From NCBI GenBank assembly GCA_034509925.1, contig CM067532.1:6822142-6886141 (forward strand): a stretch of 64,000 nucleotides of DNA, written 5' to 3'. The DNA comes from Hirudinaria manillensis (Eukaryota > Annelida > Clitellata > Hirudinida > Hirudinidae). Below the pieces are notes generated by a model. The model was not told the origin of the DNA. It saw nothing but the letters and a program-made list of their open reading frames with translations, and did no database searches. This document shows, piece after piece, positions 62,401-64,000 of the stretch (the stretch's first letter is position 1; each line of letters begins with the position of its first letter). Made by a program: the position numbers and the translations under genes.

Positions 62401-62607
62401 TCAGCAATGATGGTTTCATTGAATGAATAGCAGCACTACAACTTATTAATGTTTATTAAAGACTTATTGACTGCAAGTACAATCAATCGACGTGCATGAA
62501 ATTTGCATCTACATTCGATTCACAATCATTTCACAATTAGCAACACGGTGTGCAACCTCACCTCCGCCTTTCTCCAACTTTTCGTAAAGTTCGTAATGTC
62601 TCTCCAT
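56436..62607 (-). CDS. neprilysin-like M13 protein, predicted inactive
   Basis: Type II membrane protein of the neprilysin/ECE (M13) family, 702 residues. Seventeen exons (- strand): 62607-62562, 61529-61402, 61266-61033, 60729-60586, 59750-59610, 59314-59153, 59023-58934, 58858-58734, 58552-58345, 58270-58090, 57950-57874, 57718-57636, 57527-57460, 57322-57249, 57104-56937, 56785-56706, 56535-56436; all phases agree. A short cytoplasmic tail is followed by a helix ([20 protein letters not shown], about 30-53), then the Cys-rich ectodomain start ([24 protein letters not shown]) and the family C-terminus ([18 protein letters not shown], ending CLIW). The block that should hold zinc-binding HExxH reads [19 protein letters not shown] (about 544-562), so His, Glu and His are Arg, Gln and Tyr. 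The third-ligand region keeps Glu ([17 protein letters not shown], about E597) and Asp601. It is probably a secreted-side binding protein rather than a peptidase, like inactive neprilysin-like proteins known in insects. Confidence 0.9.
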
Positions 62608-62793
62608 TTTGAAGTCTTCAGTCTTTAATCGATCGATTAAATAAATATTTATGAATATTGAAAGTAAATGAAATCAAATCTCTGATCCTCTTCGTGTTGG
62701 CAAACAAAGTTCGTGAAGACAAACTCGGAGAGAAAGTTCCTTATAAGCGTGCATCCGAAACGCCAACGATTTTATTGGCCCACAACTTTTAAC

Positions 62794-62966
62794 CTGCAGA
62801 TAATGATTGCGATGACGACGACGACGACGATGATGATAATGAACGTGGTGATGAGGACGACGATGATGATGAGGTATTGTGAAGATCCGTTCAACCGATG
62901 ATGTTGTGATAATCCAGCTTTGGCAACTCTTAGAAATATTTCCGAGTTCCACGATGTTAAATGTTG
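62794..62966 (-). CDS. possible exon encoding an Ile/Val membrane helix
   Basis: On the - strand an acceptor-like tacgtcag (ending 62967) is followed by an open frame of 57 codons and a donor TGCAG|GTTAAA. It has a polar start (QHLTSWNSEIFLRVAKAG) and then about 27 almost purely hydrophobic residues (YLIIIVVLITTF and a long Ile/Val run), ending Cys-Arg. The helix is encoded largely by atc/gtc triplets, i.e. a microsatellite; the opposite strand reads as poly-Asp. The exon has no ATG and ends in phase 2, which does not match the M13 exon at 62607-62562 in its coding frame. It may be an alternative 5' exon, part of another gene beyond the window edge, or a non-coding repeat. Confidence 0.25.
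62806..62872. repeat. GAT/GAC triplet repeat
   Basis: Imperfect run of gat and gac triplets on the + strand (atc/gtc on the - strand) inside the possible membrane-helix exon. Confidence 0.85.
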
Positions 62967-64000
62967 CTGACGTAGTGAATAAATTAACTGAACAAATTAT
63001 CTAATTAATTAATATTTATAATTAATTAATATTTATATCATGACTTGTATTGCATCATCATGACTACTCGCAATTTATTTTAATCGACGATATTTTAACA
63101 CTCGGAATTGAATTTTCAAATTTTTAAAGCTTCAAACTTGAAATTACCTATCACCGTGAAATCGCCGATAATTATTATTTCACTGTGACAGCATTTTGCG
63201 ATGTTTGGTTTAACAGACCGTTGTTGTATTGCTCTATTTTTTTGTTTTCAATTCCACTTGTTCTTCACATTTTCCATTGCTTTCCATCGTGCCATCAGAG
63301 GAGAGGGGCGCCGTGGAATTGATTTGTTAATGATAAAATAATGTATTCTTCTGCTTATCGAAAGTAATTGAGTCGTTTGTCAATTATTTCATCCAGGTGT
63401 AGTTTCACGTACCTGCATTTCTAAAATGGAAAGAAGAAAATGCAGATGAAAAAGGCCTAGTGGTTGTTACCTTTGATATTCGATACCTGGAATGGTGTCA
63501 TTATTATTATTATTATTATTACAGCAGCAGTCAGAACAAAATCCTTAAAGCTTATCTCAGGTATTTCGGACTTTATTTTTCAATTTATAAATTTAGAAGC
63601 AATTTATTTCGGATTATTTTCGACCTGCAGAATGTCAGTAATCCAAGTCGAGACGATCTTTTCGGAGCCTCAAATTCCTGAAAGCGGATGTTTAAAAAAA
63701 AAATAAAATAAAAATAAAAGAATTACGAATTTGTTTACAGAAAAGGATAATTTTTGTTTTGAAGAGGAAGGTGTTTTGCGGGATGAAAATATGCGAAGGA
63801 ATTAAGTTTATTCCTTCTGTAAATTCGTTCGGCTACGGATAAAAACAATGTTATGATGTTTCGACTTGAACCAAAAATGCATTGAAAATAAAAACTGGAT
63901 GCCATCACGTAGACTGTGAACTTGAACCCAAGTTGTTCCAAAAATAGAAGGAGGAGTGGATGAGGTTGCATTGTGAACGTCACACAATCCCGGAAAGCTG

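Larger units (their letters stand above)
62608..64000. other. upstream flank of the M13 gene
   Basis: The promoter and 5' UTR of the M13 gene should be here. A possible membrane-helix exon (62794-62966, - strand) is listed separately. About 63501-63523 is an (ATT)n run. Short open frames at 63460-63706 and 63735-63983 lack family features. Confidence 0.4.

Noticed and set aside
63735-63983. 82-codon - strand open frame at the right edge
   Set aside because: Low-complexity, hydrophobic, no splice or start support.
1-64000. tRNA, rRNA, CRISPR arrays, DNA transposons, LINEs, LTR or virus-like elements
   Set aside because: Looked for reverse transcriptase, transposase, integrase and capsid-like frames, long terminal repeats and tRNA box sequences; nothing convincing was seen by eye, though a short MITE or a diverged tRNA could be missed.

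Overview
This is a gene-dense stretch of a nuclear genome from an animal, most likely an invertebrate. Protein-coding genes lie on both strands, are split by many short introns (some about 60 bp, nearly all GT-AG, standard code), and are separated by AT-rich spacers. A MADF-BESS factor (a class best known from arthropods), an axonemal dynein light chain (so the animal has motile cilia or flagella) and invertebrate-style ARNT, FPPS and M13 genes fit this. I cannot name the phylum. I recognised no transposon, virus-like element, rRNA or tRNA.

Layout, left to right: an unrecognised single-pass membrane protein (+, coding about 1835-3302); a BRD10/KIAA2026-like bromodomain protein (+, 6041-12194); farnesyl diphosphate synthase (-, 12940-15137); ARNT/tango bHLH-PAS factor (-, 17225-22392); METTL16 RNA methyltransferase (+, 24485-26593); DNALI1 axonemal dynein light intermediate chain (-, 26663-28048); RPRD2-like CID protein (+, 28985-32684); ZC3H4/Su(s)-like CCCH zinc-finger protein (-, 33368-38361); a possible small unrecognised gene (+, about 38627-38872); a MADF-BESS protein (+, 39479-40376); UBE3B HECT ubiquitin ligase (-, 41601-49017); DPY19-like C-mannosyltransferase (-, 49628-53616); DDAH (+, 53902-55440); and an M13 neprilysin-like membrane protein (-, 56436-62607). 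I joined exons by hand. For the membrane protein, FPPS, ARNT, METTL16, DNALI1, RPRD2, MADF-BESS, DDAH and M13 the summed coding length is a multiple of three and every junction keeps phase.

The genes are unrelated housekeeping and regulatory genes, not an operon or cluster. Several are concerned with chromatin or RNA (BRD10-like, METTL16, RPRD2, ZC3H4, MADF-BESS). RPRD2 and ZC3H4 are convergent neighbours, and both families act around RNA polymerase II. Two close divergent pairs (DPY19L/DDAH, 285 bp; DNALI1/RPRD2, under 1 kb) probably share promoters.

The most notable observations are: an M13 peptidase with an intact 17-exon reading frame whose zinc-binding HExxH is replaced, so it should be a pseudo-peptidase; a neighbouring triplet-repeat segment that encodes an Ile/Val membrane helix in one frame; a DDAH intron that is almost entirely a copy of part of another intron of the same gene; a 12-nt microexon in the ARNT basic region and a 21-nt one in its PAS region; and a required GC-AG intron in FPPS.
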